Assembly (NCBI GenBank): GCA_015501055.1
Contig: JADNYV010000264.1
Location: 1 to 48,455 of the forward strand
DNA: 48,455 nucleotides
Direction of reading: 5' to 3'
Source: Mucidula mucida
Lineage: Eukaryota; Basidiomycota; Agaricomycetes; Agaricales; Physalacriaceae
Shown one piece after another: positions 1 to 11,645 of the stretch; within the stretch, counting starts at the first letter, position 1; each line of letters opens with the position of its first letter. The notes beneath the pieces were generated by a model that saw only the letters and a list, made by a program, of their open reading frames with translations, searched no databases and was not told where the DNA came from. A program made the position numbers and the translations under genes.

Positions 1-744
1 TGTCAGTGTCAGATCATGTTTCTCTCATCTTGCCCGAATACCGGAAGTTTCCAAACCGATTGGTCCTTGTATCTATAAATGACAATGTAGAAGATAGTAG
101 CTGCAAGTATTTCTGTCAACTTTTCCTGGGCCAATGAACCGGCTGTAGCAGGTCCATTTTCGTGTCTGCAGTTCCCAACAAAGGTTGGCCAAATTTCCAC
201 GGCTACCCGCGGCCATAATGTGAAGATTGAACGTTTGAAACCTTCAGATGTTGGGAGACACAGTCCTATTACGGAAGATGTGCCTCGGCTTCAACGTCCA
301 GGATGAATGCGCATTCTGATTTTCCTTTCTGTTTCCATGAAAAAAAGAAACTGTCGCTGGCGCCTCGGCGCTTCCACTGCTACTGACACGCCAAACAGGC
401 GGTACCCGCATAGTGAACGTTCAATGTGCAAACTGGGTCCACCCATCCATATACCTGTACGTGAACACCCTCTAGCAATCCTTCACCGCCAACTGATTTT
501 CGAGATTCATCAAATGTCCATACGGACCTTACCCATGTTCAACCCACGTTCCCATCATTCATCAAGTTGACTGTCGGCGCACTTGTTCGCCGCAGTGGGT
601 CACTGCTGCCGCCAATTCAATTGGAGACTAATTTGGACGTCGACGTTTACAGGCTCGTAGGCGGCCTGGTTCCTGTATTGATCTTTTTACTCTTAAGTGG
701 CCCTCAAATGCACACTCTTGACGACGACACCTCGAGTCGACAGC
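1..744. other. No gene recognised upstream of the hydrolase
   Basis: Only short open frames without recognisable motifs are seen. The stretch next to position 745 is presumably the promoter and 5' leader of the hydrolase gene. No repeat or RNA gene was noticed. Confidence 0.4.
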
Positions 745-1992
745 ATGTTTCTCTTCCTAGCTCTTGTCTGTTTCTCTTTGCGCGTCATGGGTTTCCAGAC
801 GTTAGTAGTCAATGCCTCCACCGGCGTGGAACTGTCCTTCATCGACAGTGGACCACCAGCGCAGGATGTGTACACCACTATTATTGCTGTTCATGGCATG
901 ATCTTCACGAATCGTAAGTGCTCACCCAGGAGACGCGTGGTCAAAGACTGACGCGACACGTACTTAGTCGTGTTTCAGAAAGTTCTTGACATCGCACCGT
1001 CGAAAGGAGTGCGCTTCGTAGCCTTGAATCGTCGCCCATTCCCAGGGTCTACGCCGTTCACACCTGAGGAATTGGACGTGACGCTTACAGGAGGTACTGG
1101 CGATGCGGACAGAGATGCTCAGATCGAGGCTCGCGGACATGAAATCGCTATGTTTGTCGCAGAATTCATTAAGAAGTTCAAACTACCCGCGTTGTCGCAG
1201 GACGGAAAGCATGGGGGCGTAGCTCTTCTAGGCTGGTCAGTGGGTGCGGCGTATCCTCTAGCCGCTATCGGAAGCTCTCCTACGTTACCCAAGGACGTCC
1301 AACGGCTACTTGGCTTCAATGTTCGTTCCCTGATCTCTTATGGTGCGCTACTCGTTGTACCGCACTAAAGACATGGCTGATCAAGTGGGGTAGAACCCGC
1401 TGGCCTCGTCCTTGGCCTTGGAATGCCTGCACAACAGTGGACACCCTTGGCGGATACCACGATGCCCGACGACATTCGCTTTCCGGCGTTCGGACAATGG
1501 GTTACTGCATACTTTGACCACGAAGATATAGTTCAGCGCAACCTCGACAAGCTGTCTTGGATTCTCACTTCTCCTAGCCATGTTCCCACATTATACAACA
1601 TTCCAATCAACGACTTGGACGGGATGATGCAATTGGGCGACGACGCCGCCACCGATCTCCCATTTCTGGTTGCCTTCCAAAATCAGCTGCTAACCAGCGG
1701 CCGAAAAGCGCTCTTCGACGTGGACATTGCTAAAACATTTCCTCGCATGAAACGATCGTTTCTAGTGGGAAGTAAAACGGCTGCATTTGGCTTTGCGGGG
1801 TTATGGGCGGTCCAAGATGAAGAGACAGCCAACGGAGGCTCAGTGCCTATCAGTTATACTCTAATAGACGGAACTAATCATTTCGTAAGTGACCTCTAGT
1901 ATTCTCATGTTCAAAATTGTGATACCCCACAACAGGCTCATTGGGACGTCCCCGAGTTTGCGTTGAACGCGTTCATAGAGCTCATTGGTTGA
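745..1992 (+). CDS. Alpha/beta-hydrolase fold protein, four exons
   Basis: The model joins 745-913, 968-1342, 1394-1884 and 1936-1992 and encodes 363 residues. All introns are about 51-54 bp with GT...AG ends and keep the frame. The N-terminus (FLFLALVCF) is hydrophobic and could be a signal peptide or anchor. An oxyanion-type His-Gly lies at residues 50-51 (AVHGM) and the nucleophile elbow G-W-S-V-G at 145-149 puts the serine at 147. Near the end, D-G-T-N-H-F offers a plausible catalytic histidine. This order (HG, GxSxG, late His) is that of the alpha/beta hydrolase superfamily. The substrate cannot be told from sequence: esterase, lipase-like or epoxide-type activities are all possible. ATG 745 was chosen because it precedes the hydrophobic segment and the first conserved motif. 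It lies about 140 bp upstream of repeat module A. Confidence 0.82.
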
Positions 1993-2724
1993 GACGCCTA
2001 GCCTCCGGCTCTCCTACTTGTAGCGATAGTGAGGCATCCAGTGATTTCGGGGCATTAATACACCATGACACTTATCTCCACCTTCTTTTATGGTGAAGGG
2101 ATGCACCAAACGTTCTTTGTGAAACCGGTGGCGGCCAAAGATGAGCGAAGGACATCAAGCTTTCAAGGCGCGGCAATGTCCAAACCAACACGTGCATTAC
2201 CGGCAGGCAAATTTTGACAGGAATTGATGCGCCTGCCTTCGCAGGAACGGCTGTTTCAATGTTCATACGCCTCACTCAGTCGGCTTCCGAGACGATATCG
2301 TTGGCTCGCATCAGACATAGCTACCCGTGTGGTATCGTGGCCTGGACAGATAAGTTGCTCTGGACTAAATCTGCGCTTTTCCTGTCAGTGCGGTCTACTC
2401 GCTCAACGAAGACGGGCCAAGCGTCGACTCCGAGTCGCAGATGGACATGCCAGTAGGCCTAATTCCTTGTCCTCATTTGACAAAATCCTTTGTAGTCGTT
2501 GATAATGTGTTGACAGTCTGCCTACAGTGTGGCGTCTTTCTCGGCTAGATCGGGGCAAGAAGCAGTCCCAATATCATGTGAAATCAACACGGAATAGAAC
2601 CACTGGCTCCTGTTCGATCATATTCATCGTCTCTTTGCTCTTACCTTCGTCAGACTTTGATAGTTTGACGTATTCTTGCTGTTTTCCATCGCTTTACTGT
2701 TGCTCAATCTCTCTCATATCCACC

Positions 2725-3814
2725 ATGTCCCGCTCACTTCCTGATTTCACCAACACAGTCGTCGCCCACGGTCGCCTCCATCTCAAGAAACTGCTTGGGG
2801 CTGGCTCCTTTGGCGCTGTATACGAGGGTGTGGACATCCAGACGGCCTGCCCGCTGCAATACGCGGTGAAGGTCATGTTCACTCCCGCACCTGGCTCCTA
2901 CGAAGAGGAGCTACAAAGCGCCGAAATCGAACTGCACAAGCGGGTTTCTGACCACGACAACGTCGTCACCCTCTATGAACACATCGTCGAAGGTCCGTAC
3001 AGTTACATTCTTCTCGCTCTCTGCCGTGGAGACAACCTCTACACTCGGCTGGGAAAACGGCAGTTTAGACAGAACGACGACTTCATTCGTGAGACGATGG
3101 TGCAGATTATCGAAGGTTTGATGGCGTGTCACGAGAAGGGGGTTTATCACCGCGACCTGAAGCCAGAGAACATCCTGACTTCCAGCGATGGGAGCAGAGT
3201 GTACTTGGCAGATTTTGGGTTATCGACGAAGGATCGCACGTCGACTGACTTTGGGGTGGGTACCTTGCCTTACATGTCGCCGGGTACGATTCCGCTGCAC
3301 CTCTCATTCCTGATACTGACGTGCTGCAGAGTGCATCGGGTCACAGTACACATCCTCTTACTACTCCCCGCAATACAACGATATTTGGTCAGTGGGAGTC
3401 ATCCTCGTCAACCTTGTCACCGGGTGCTATCCTTGGGACAGCGCAGAGTGGGAGGACCCTCTGTTCAGGGCATACCTGGGAGATCCCAACTCTATCGCAA
3501 AGACCATGCCGATACGCATCTCGGTAGAGTGCAACGAGTTATTGCAATTCATCTTCCAGGTAGATCCACTCAGACGCATACCGCTTTCTCGGTTGGTCAT
3601 GCTTGTTGAGCAAGTCGAGACATTCTTCCTGGAGCCTAGGATTGAACTCCCGCTTCCTCCTCCGCCATGCAACTCCGGAGGCGGTTCGATGCTAATGAAT
3701 ATTGATATTGCAGGGATCTCACCGCCTGATACCTCGCTCGGGATGGGTGTTCGTCTCCCACCGATGAACGTCGCGGACCGGGATGTAGGCTATTTTGCTG
3801 GAGGGCGCTCATAA
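2725..3814 (+). CDS. RAN1-like serine/threonine protein kinase, copy A
   Basis: Two exons (2725-3283, 3330-3814; 46-bp intron) encode 347 residues. The kinase core is complete: glycine loop G-A-G-S-F-G at residues 25-30, catalytic Lys49 in AVKVM, HRDLKPEN at 142-149, DFG at 163-165 and S-P-E (the APE position) at 185-187, spliced exactly across the intron. The C-terminal lobe continues with D-I-W-S-V-G and a WD motif. The overall style (short N-terminus, C-x-G-D-x-L-Y hinge, Y-H-R-D-L-K-P-E-N) resembles the fungal Ran1/Pat1-like group, known as regulators of mating, meiosis or nutrient response; the role here is inferred only. The start has a good context (CACCATGT). A frame of about 52 codons stays open past the TAA and encodes a hydrophobic stretch. 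This is the full-length reference for the other copies. Confidence 0.88.
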
Positions 3815-3887
3815 TTGGCTGGTCCAATCATACACGCGGTTCGCCTCACAGTCTTTTGGTCATTCGTTTGGTTACAGATATCTCTCT

Positions 3888-4310
3888 TGTGGGTACTGGG
3901 GGCTTCAGACGCGCAAAATATGGCACTGGCAACTGTGGGCATAAACATACTTCCTTCCTGGCTGGGGAAGTAGCTTGGGATCTGGGGGCATTAGTACTTC
4001 TTTCCTGGCTGGGGAAGGGTTCATTCGAGAACTGGGGGCACAAACTTTGGGAACTGGGGGCATGCTTTGGGACATTGGGGCATTCTTTGGGAACTGCGGC
4101 TTCAGAAGCAGTTTATCTGCGTCGATTTTGGGTACTGGGGGCATACCTCTTATATTGTGACCTGGGCATGGGGTATATCACGGTCGTCTGGCAAACGACT
4201 GTCAGTGGATATGATGCACGCGCATTTGGCACTGGCGTGGTATCTGTGTAAATGATTCGAGCATTAGAGCTCTATTCGTATCTTCTTTCTGGCTGGGGAA
4301 GTACAGTATT
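3888..4310 (+). repeat. G-rich tandem units with hairpin motifs, 3' of kinase A
   Basis: At least seven degenerate units of the type TTTGGGAACTGGGGGCA follow the kinase. Interleaved with them is a short palindrome, TACTTCC-(11 nt)-GGAAGTA, perfect at 3948-3972 and degenerate near 3993-4018 and 4278-4303. G-runs of four or five lie every 10-30 bases on the kinase-coding strand. The same array is at equivalent places in modules B and C, and in altered form by D, F and the E-like remnant. Confidence 0.8.
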
Positions 4311-5100
4311 TGGGTATATCGGACGGCTCCCTGATTAGCACGATATTGGGGCGCTGGCGTGTGATCATGCGAGTATCAGCATCATTTTGCAGAACTGATA
4401 TTCTCACCTCGTTTCCTTGGATCATTCGCGATTGTTTCTTGCATCAGCTCCTTGCTGGCTATCGGCGTCGTGACAGGTAGAACTGATAGGACGTGTTACA
4501 GGGAGGAAGAGAGTCGGGCAGTACTAGTTGTGGGGTGCGCTCTCGAGGCGACGCGGCGTATAGGAATATTCTGCAACTATTAGCCCTTCACCAGGACTGA
4601 CTAGGCTTTCAGGGATTCTTGACATTTTCGTTGCGTCGCCCATATGTGCTTACATATTCACAGCATGGCCGTCCTGGGTGCATGCGGTTCAACGGATAGA
4701 TGTACCCCAAGTGGTGATGTACATGTACTGTGCTGATAGCACATGTAACTCTCTTACGTGCCTTAGTATCTAGATTTTTCGTCTTCAGGCATAGACTTGG
4801 GTTAATGTAGAATACGCTTATAACGAACTTATACGTAATGTCTACCCTATTCACTGCGAATGCGCCATCGATGCATCAGGCGTATATTGTTACCAGTACA
4901 AACGGCATTCGGAGCCCCAGATCTCTCACAAGCAGGAAGGCGCGTACACCCCTTTTTGAGTCACTTTGCACCCCACTATGTCTGTATCATTTAACCTTAT
5001 CGTATTGAGAGATTATAAGTCACGTCCTCTAAGAATGCTCTGTCGACATTATAACTTGACTAAATCCAATAACGTGGCAAGAGAGAGAAGTAGTACGAAA
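4311..5100. other. Non-coding part of module A
   Basis: This stretch is nearly identical in the three module copies. An 81-codon open frame on the minus strand (4609-4854) is present in all three copies, but since all the DNA here is conserved, that is no evidence of coding. A decayed version of the D/F hairpin lies near 4513-4547. Confidence 0.5.
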
Positions 5101-5183
5101 TACATGCCACGCATACAGCCACTTCAGCCGTTCTTCTGAGGTCACTACTACAACTGTGGCGCGTTGCCCAAACCGTCGTGTCC

Positions 5184-6530
5184 AAAAGCTTCACGATAGA
5201 GCAACTGAAGAATGAAAACACAGATCGATAGCAGGACCCGCTGCAGCCGTATGGCGAATCCAAAATCTTCTTGCTCTTGACCGAGATGAAGTCGTGGAAA
5301 TGACAGATAGGCCTGCACAAAACGCAAGATCTGTTTCCTCCACCTCTTCCATTTCGACATCATCCGCATCCAAGTTGTCATAAGAATGACCATGACCAGA
5401 ACAACGAGGAACGAGAGGGCCATAGTCGAATGGGCCAATGTCCAGTGTAACTCGGCCTATCTCGGTGTAGGTGACTTGCGCGAGATGGAGACTGAAATCG
5501 TACGCTTTGGCGAAGGGCACGATCTGCTTCAGCATCAACTGATCTGTGCCTTTTAGAACTGAGGCATTGAAACGGGGCACATTGATATATGTGTGGTTGA
5601 GGAGGTAGGCCACGAATGGAGGCGCGTCGTCGTCCAAGAATGGGTTTTCGCCTTGTTCTTGAACTGTTTGCCTCCACAACCGAAAGACATGACAAAGTTG
5701 TGTCGCAGTTCTCCCAAATTGCGATAGCTGTGGCATAGACATCGACGGTCCGAGATAGTCGAGCTCGTAACACAGACACACGACATAGCCTGATTGGATA
5801 GGGTCGAAGCTTTGGGTCACCCCGGTGTACGCGCCGACGACGGTTGTATACGCAACAGGGTTCCAGGCAATGCTACTGTGGTCGCCTGATGCGTGATACG
5901 AATTCGACCGCCGATGTGACGTGAAGGGAGAATCACGGAGAGAATTCCATACTGTCGAGAACCATACCGCATCCTGCACGCGTTTTATCATGAGATCAGT
6001 CGACGAAATGGGACAACGTACTGTTCAAAGTAATTCAAGCGCCTAATTTGCCTGGATTTAGGGTCCATGACACTAGAACAAATGATTCAACGTACTGGGC
6101 GTGAGCATTTCGCAGAGTGAGACTCCTCAATCGACACCGGATAAGAGACACTGGCACATCTACAACCAACGCAGAAGACGCCACCGTACTAACCCAATCA
6201 GCCCATTGCGGGTTATCAAAATGGACTTAAGCAGACTCTCGATGAGATATGCGTGACGCGTCGAAACACGCTCTCTTTCACCTTATCGCCAGGAAGCGTC
6301 CATAACCCTTGTTCAACCCCCATGCCTGCCACAGACACACTCGCAATCGCAAGCGCGTCGCGCTCACTCAACGGTAAGCTAATGTGGCCGACGCCGTCGA
6401 GACCGAGGCAGGGGTTCGGCGCGTCGGCGTAGACGTTTGAATACGCAAACGCGGCGGTAGACTCTGGCTCGAACAATGCGGCTTCCAGGTCTCCCTACCA
6501 AGACGAAGAATATGTCAGCGTCACGTCGTC
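5184..6530 (-). pseudogene. Degenerate 2OG-Fe(II) dioxygenase-like gene, copy A
   Basis: Read on the minus strand, coding pieces resemble a basidiomycete prolyl-hydroxylase-like 2-oxoglutarate oxygenase family. The first piece (about 6216-6490) has the N-terminal pattern L-E-A-A-L-F-E-P followed by YADAPNP and G-V-G-H-I-S-L-P-L-S-E-R-D. A short piece reads F-D-N-P-Q-W-A-D-W-V. A longer piece (5191-5991) contains YTGVTQSFDPIQSGY, matching the usual WYTDV-x-HEV-x-P-I-x-SGY. The block that should carry the HxD iron ligands is missing and the second histidine position is Gln, so iron binding looks lost. Pieces lie in different frames with stops between. Family assignment is from memory of the motif pattern; catalysis is unlikely. 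Confidence 0.55.
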
Positions 6531-6599
6531 TTAGAGCAATGATTCTCGGTCGTGTCTCGGAGGTAAAACATGGTAACAAAACTACCTTGGCCGAAGCCG

Positions 6600-7358
6600 C
6601 TTTCAAGGCTTTTCACCCGCAATTCTGGCGCCCTTGATGGTATTCCAGTCCTCGAGTTCAGCGAGCACTAACAGTTGTGGTAGTGAGAGTACAAGGATGC
6701 GAATACCCAGTTGAGTAATCTGATTTAATGCCGATTTTGAGCGAATTTCGGACATACATCAGCGTGAGTGTCCCGAGCCCAATATGTAACGGGCGATAAC
6801 AATGAATATTGGTCCCTGGCAATGGCAACTTCTTCACATCGGGAACGCTGCAGTGACAACAATGGCGGGGATAGATTTTGTATCGACGTGTTGGTGTCCG
6901 CTCAGCGCTCACTGGAGTCGGTGGTACAGACCCGCCAAACCCAAAAGTTGTTGGCCGTTGTCCAGCGTACTTAGTATGTACTAAAAGCAGTGTCCTGTTC
7001 AGACCTTCGTGCGTGCATCCCCTTTAGAACTCAAGACCGCCGGCTTCGCTTCGCTGTTATCTTGCTCCAGACTTCTTCTCCCATCGAGTATGTGTTCGCC
7101 ATGAAGGTGGGGTAAATGAACCCTCGTTCGGCAATCACCACCAAGGCTGTCGGTAACCATAGGTAATCTTACTATCTTGAGAATGATACTCATCAAATAG
7201 TCCGCATGACGGTCTATGACGGTCGACTATCTGGTCTCCCAACTAGGTTATTGCTTTGCAAGGCCGTCGGGAGGCCTTATCTCTCGAAAACATACGGTTC
7301 TATGAACCTTCGTCCATAAGCCGGGCCAGGTTTGAATCATAATGTGACGCCTCTCAAG
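6600..7358. other. Intergenic region before the nitrilase gene
   Basis: At 6600-6680 the minus strand shows weak similarity to the first exon of the dioxygenase-like copy B (E-D-W-N-type motif), so the pseudogene may extend here. The rest holds no supported gene. Confidence 0.35.
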
Positions 7359-7359
7359 C

Positions 7360-7368
7360 TATATAAAG
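7360..7368 (+). promoter_or_regulatory. TATA box of the nitrilase gene
   Basis: TATATAAAG lies 54-62 bp upstream of the nitrilase ATG, at a spacing usual for fungal TATA-containing promoters, and is followed by a pyrimidine- and CA-rich leader. Confidence 0.6.
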
Positions 7369-7421
7369 CTGTCTTCAGTCACTTCTCACCCCATACATCA
7401 CCAACTCATCAAAGGCACACA

Positions 7422-8790
7422 ATGCCTATCACATTGTCTCCCTCAAATTCTGACCGCCAGGTCTTCAAAGTCGCAGCCGTACAGGCTGAACCGTGAGTAA
7501 CGTTCCAATCTATACCCCCCTCTAATCACTCATATTCAAATCAAAGTGCATGGCTTGATCTCCAAGGTGGCGTCGACAAGGTCATCAGGATCGTTCGTGA
7601 AGCCGCGGCAGAGGGTGCGAAAATCATTGGTTTTCCTGAGCTCTTCGTGCCTGGTCAGTCTGCTCTACCTGCCTGTCAACACCCTTGTCGTTCTCATTGA
7701 ATTTACAGGTTATCCATGGACTCTCTGGGCTAACAACTTTCTCGTCACATCCCAAGTAGTCAATGAGTACCAAGCGAATGCGCTTCCTCTGCACTCGCCC
7801 GAGATGGATCGCATCCGCGAGGCCGTCAAAGCAGCAGACGCTACCATCGTCCTGGGTTTTGCCGAGCGCGATGGTGCATCTTTATATATCGCTCAAGTCA
7901 CGATCCTCCCCGACGGCAGAATTGCAAACCATCGCCGGAAGATGAAAGTGGGTCTTCCCGCAGATCTATCAAGCCCCCAGCATACTTACCCGCAGTCTCC
8001 CCCAGGCGACGCACTACGAAAAGACTATCTTCGCCGACGGCAATGCGCAGTCCCTCTACAACGTCGTCCAGACGCCCTACGGCAGATTGGGATCTCTCAA
8101 CTGCTGGGAGCACATGCAGCCGTGGCTAAAGACGCACTTCTACTCTCAGTATCCGCAGATCTTCGTCGGCGGGTGGCCTCCTGCCTTCGCTCCTGGAACC
8201 GGCGGCTCGCCGTATATTCTCAGCGGCGAGGCGTGTAGCCGCATGACGCAGAATGTCTCGATGGAGGGCGGGTGCTTTGGCCTGTGCTGCTGCCATGTCG
8301 TGAGCGAGGCGGGGGCGGAGAAAATGAAGCTCACAGGCTTTCCTTGGTTCACATTCCCTGGCGGTGGATTTTCTGCGGTACGCATCGAACCAGCCTTTGT
8401 ATCGTTTATACACTAAGCTGCTACTTGAAGATCTACGGACCTGACGGCGGCGCCCTTACTGAACCCGTCGACCCAGGAGTTGAAACCATTGTATACGCCG
8501 ACATCTCCTTGAGCAAGATCGGCGAGGTGAAGTTAGTCGCCGACACGATGGGAAACTAGTAAGTTTTCGTATATGTCGCATCACTCACAATTCGTTGACG
8601 CTCGCTCTGTGTTAGCTCTCGATTTGACTTGTTACACACCGAAGTTCACGGCCAAAATTGGGCACCTGTCACGTATAGCCTGTCTGCGGAAGCCAAGAAC
8701 AACGAAGTAACACCTAACGAAATCAACAACCGCGAGTCCAGCCAGACGTTCACTTATAACCGGGCTGTCAGCGAAGAGTCGAAGGTGTGA
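7422..8790 (+). CDS. Nitrilase / cyanide hydratase family protein
   Basis: Six exons (7422-7492, 7547-7653, 7709-7947, 8006-8377, 8431-8558, 8616-8790) encode 363 residues, the usual length for fungal nitrilases. The Glu-Lys-Cys triad is visible: Glu55 in F-P-E-L-F, Lys139 in R-R-K-M-K just before A-T-H-Y-E-K, and Cys172 in G-S-L-N-C-W-E-H. Other family hallmarks are Q-A-E-P-A-W near the start, G-Y-P-W-T-L-W, G-F-A-E-R-D-G and D-T-M-G-N-Y-S-R-F-D near the end. Members hydrolyse nitriles to acids or hydrate cyanide to formamide in the cytosol, often as helical oligomers. The sequence does not tell which substrate is used. The usual K-P-T-H is K-A-T-H here. Every splice keeps the frame, with no sign of decay. 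Confidence 0.92.
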
Positions 8791-8868
8791 AGAAGTCAAA
8801 AGTGTAAATGTAAATTTATAATTGTAAACGTGGTAATAGAAGAACATCAATATCTATCTACTCAATCA

Positions 8869-9459
8869 TCACTGCGTGCCCGCCTGCTGAGCCTCCAAGT
8901 TCCTCTTCCTCGCCTTCTCCCTCTCCTGCTCCATCCTCTTCTTCACCGCGAAGCCCGCATGCACAAATCCCGCCTTCATTCTCTCTTCCTTTTTCTTGTC
9001 CTTCATATTGCGATGCAGCGCAAGGTTCACGCGGTACGACGCCATGATCATAGCATGGCGGTTGCTCATCTCCTCATGCAACTCGGACATCGTCTTTCCC
9101 CCAAGGTAAACATGGTTCGGGTCGATCTCAGGCCCCATGTACAGGCGGCCCTCCTTAATATTGTGAATGTCATCGTAAAAGTTTCCATCGAAGAGGCGCC
9201 GGCCTTCTGGTGCTGTCCTGTCGACAGGGTTGGTCGCGGCGGGCCGCCGCGGTCTGCGATTAAGAGGGTACGGTAGGTCGTGGGGGTTTGCCTTGAGGTG
9301 GCCGTACACGGCTGCATCTTCGGGTGTGATTTTGATCATGGCTTGGTAGGGAGCGCTGGGAAAAGCAAGCCGTGGTGGGTCTGCATTAGTGGCGGCATGT
9401 GGGCTCAAATCCACTGATGGCATGGTATCTGATACAGAAGCGATGGGAGGGGCGACCAT
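8869..9459 (-). CDS. Hypothetical protein with basic C-terminus
   Basis: An uninterrupted 196-residue frame. I do not recognise the family. The first half is Pro/Ala-rich with a P-H-D-L-P-Y-P-L-N-R-R segment; the middle is more ordered (I-K-E-G-R-L-Y-M-G-P-E-I-D, Y-L-G-G-K-T-M-S-E-L); the last 50 residues are rich in Lys, Arg, Glu and Met and probably form a charged helix or coiled coil. Base composition and length suggest a real gene. It is convergent with the nitrilase, the two stops lying about 80 bp apart. The ATG at 9459 was taken as start; a second ATG lies 12 codons downstream. The function is unknown. Confidence 0.6.
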   Translation of the reverse strand: MVAPPIASVSDTMPSVDLSPHAATNADPPRLAFPSAPYQAMIKITPEDAAVYGHLKANPHDLPYPLNRRPRRPAATNPVDRTAPEGRRLFDGNFYDDIHNIKEGRLYMGPEIDPNHVYLGGKTMSELHEEMSNRHAMIMASYRVNLALHRNMKDKKKEERMKAGFVHAGFAVKKRMEQEREKARKRNLEAQQAGTQ

Positions 9460-10143
9460 TGTAGCTGGAAATATGTCGTTCAGTAAAGGAAAGTAGTGGC
9501 GAGGTCTGTAAGGCTATCAGTGACTGTGATGACGAGGGAAACACGGAAACCCCGCTTACCCTGCTCGAGATCGTGAAAGTTTGGGAAAGAAACAGCGCAT
9601 ATGCCGCTGCTTTTATATCACCTAAGAGTGTGTGGCTTAACATGGCAATTGTGCAGGCAATGGCAAAGGGTTGCCATTGTTCTCCATATCTGGATGACGA
9701 TCGTGGCGCACAAAGAACATTGTTCCGGGGTTAACTTTGATCGACAATGGTGGGTCTAGCTAGATGAGTGGACGGCGATTGAAGATTGTTAGATCCGTGT
9801 GTAGAAGATTCTCTGGTGGCTTAGTATTTGTTTGGCGTCAAGTAGCAACCGCCGAATTCGGAGCTCTCATTATTTTGCGATCTTGGTCAGGAACATAGAT
9901 ATCGAGGGCACATACAGTCACGTCGCTCATTGTCGAAAAACGTTGAGGTCGTCGAAGAGTTTGGAGGAATGCTTAGTGTTGTTCTCCCAGCCAGCGCGCA
10001 CTTGCTGCGAACTGAGCCTACACAATGTGATGTGCATACGTGAAAACCCTGTGTTATTCCTTTGTTTTTGGTACATATACATACTATCCATGAGAAGTAA
10101 TTTACAATTGACGTTTGCTGTTAGTAGAAGCCATATTCCATAT
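9460..10143. other. Intergenic region between hypothetical gene and ADH copy 1
   Basis: It holds the promoter of the minus-strand hypothetical gene and the 3' flank of the first alcohol dehydrogenase. No supported gene was found. Confidence 0.4.
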
Positions 10144-11576
10144 TTACTTGGTCATGTCGAAGACGACGCGTCCAGCGACAGTGCCAGCGGTCATACCATC
10201 GTAGGTACTAAGGGCCGTTAGATAACACAAAGGGGGGAAAAGAGAGATAAACATACGTCTGGAGCTCCTTCAAATCCTTGAGAGCGAAGTGGACCTTGAC
10301 TTGTCCGCGAGCAGCAATCTCCAGAGCCTCACGAGCGTCCTGGCGATTACCAACATACGAACCACAGATGCTGATACTCTTGAAAACGGTGAAGAAATCG
10401 ACGCGTTGAGAGTCGCAGTTCCGGGAAGACCAACGGCCATCAGAGTAGCTCCAGGGCGTAAGTAGTCAAGCGCCTGAGTGTACCCACCGCTCTACAATCG
10501 TTCATCAAGAAAGAACCGTGCTAGGAAAGAACCTTAACTCACAGCAGCAGCGGTGACGACAGCGGTATGCGCTCCGGGGCCGCCAGTAGCTCCTTTACGT
10601 CGGCGACGATGTCCTTCGAAGTCTTAAAATCGATCCAAGCCTCAGCGCCGAGGTCTTTGCAGAGCTTGGCCTTCTCGTCGCCGGTGTCGATGGCGATAAC
10701 CCTCAGACCACGAGCACGGGCGTACTGAACAGCAAGATGTCCGAGTCCTCCTCCAGCACCGGGGATGACGATCCAGTCACCCATCTCGGTGCGGCTGTTC
10801 TTGATAGCGCGGTAAACGGTAACACCCTAACAATTGTAGGTATGAGGCTAAATCACGAAGCAGAGAAAAACGTACAGCGCAGAGGATGGACGCAGCATCG
10901 TTGCTGGGGAAACCTTCGGGGATGGGCGTAACATGTTGGACAAACGAGACCTACGTGAATAGTCAATTTATTCAAGACATCGCGTGATGGTAGGGAGAGA
11001 CATACAACGTATTCGGCGAAAGTTCCGTCAACGGTGAAACCGCTAAGCTTGGCCTGAGAGCAGTTCTGTTCACGGCCCTTGCGGCAGTCTTCGCAGTTGA
11101 GACAACTGTATAGAGTGGGTAAGACAATCGAAACGTACAAAAGCGCAAGACGACTCACGAGTCCGCGAGCCACTTGATGCCGACACGCTCGCCAACCTTG
11201 ACGGGAGAATTGTTGGTGTTGTTGCCAATAGCGACAATAATGCCAACACCTTCACATATAATTAGATACTGATTCAAACAGTGACAAAAATTAAACCTCA
11301 CCCTCGTGGCCGCCGATGAGCGGGGTCATCGCCTGGACAGGCCAGTCACCGAGCGCGGCGTGAAGATCAGTGTGGCAGCATCCTGGAAGGGTCTTAGGCA
11401 ATCATATATCAAACTAGGAAAAGACGCGTACCAGAGGCCTCAATCTTGACCAAGCACTCGCCGGGAGCGAGGTCCTTCTGCTGCTTGACGGGCCAGTCGT
11501 TCTTGAACTCGATTTTCCCGCCCGCCTTGGGGACAACTGCGACCTTCTGGGTTTCGGGGATCTTGACGTTAGACAT
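10144..11576 (-). pseudogene. Zinc alcohol dehydrogenase copy 1, two frameshifts
   Basis: Eight exon pieces can be aligned with the intact ADH at 12668-14051: 11576-11432, 11382-11302, 11249-11159, 11105-11006, 10950-10876, 10826-10543, 10491-10257 and 10207-10144. Catalytic and structural zinc cysteines, G-G-H-E-G and the G-A-G-G-G-L-G nucleotide-binding loop are all present. Two single-base losses relative to copy 2 break the frame, one after D-V-K-E near 10588 and one after L-N-A-S near 10400. An extra intron (11250-11301), absent from copy 2, splits the second exon; it contains in-frame stops, so it must be spliced. The breaks could be real decay or consensus errors: everything else, including splice sites and the end (D-M-T-K-stop), looks intact. 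If real, the reductase would be lost from the middle of the cofactor domain onward. Confidence 0.8.
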
Positions 11577-11636
11577 TGTTGGCGGTGTGAGTATGAATGG
11601 GTGAGTGAGTGAGTGAGATATGGCTTGCGCGCAGCC

Positions 11637-11645
11637 TTTTATAGC
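11637..11645 (-). promoter_or_regulatory. TATA box of ADH copy 1
   Basis: On the minus strand GCTATAAAAG lies about 65 bp upstream of the ATG at 11576. The same motif sits at the same distance upstream of ADH copy 2, so the core promoter was duplicated with the gene. Confidence 0.5.

Larger units (their letters stand above)
2134..6530 (+). repeat. Kinase module A (inverted relative to module B)
   Basis: This segment is repeated in reverse orientation at about 19395-23723 (module B), and much of it again in direct orientation at about 33312-36467 (module C). The match to B begins sharply at 2134 and fades within the dioxygenase-like region near 6530. The kinase part and its 3' non-coding region are nearly identical between copies, while the dioxygenase-like part is clearly more diverged. 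It contains a kinase gene, a G-rich/hairpin array, about 700 bp of non-coding DNA and a decayed dioxygenase-like gene. B, C and also D keep homology to one another on the promoter side beyond the point where A stops, so A is truncated there. Confidence 0.85.

Noticed and set aside
3888..4310. Possible CRISPR-like array
   Set aside because: The units are degenerate, without regular spacers, and the DNA is clearly fungal with spliceosomal introns.
4609..4854. 81-codon minus-strand open frame, identical in modules A, B and C
   Set aside because: The whole surrounding DNA is equally conserved, there is no recognisable motif, and the copies are too recent for conservation to mean anything.
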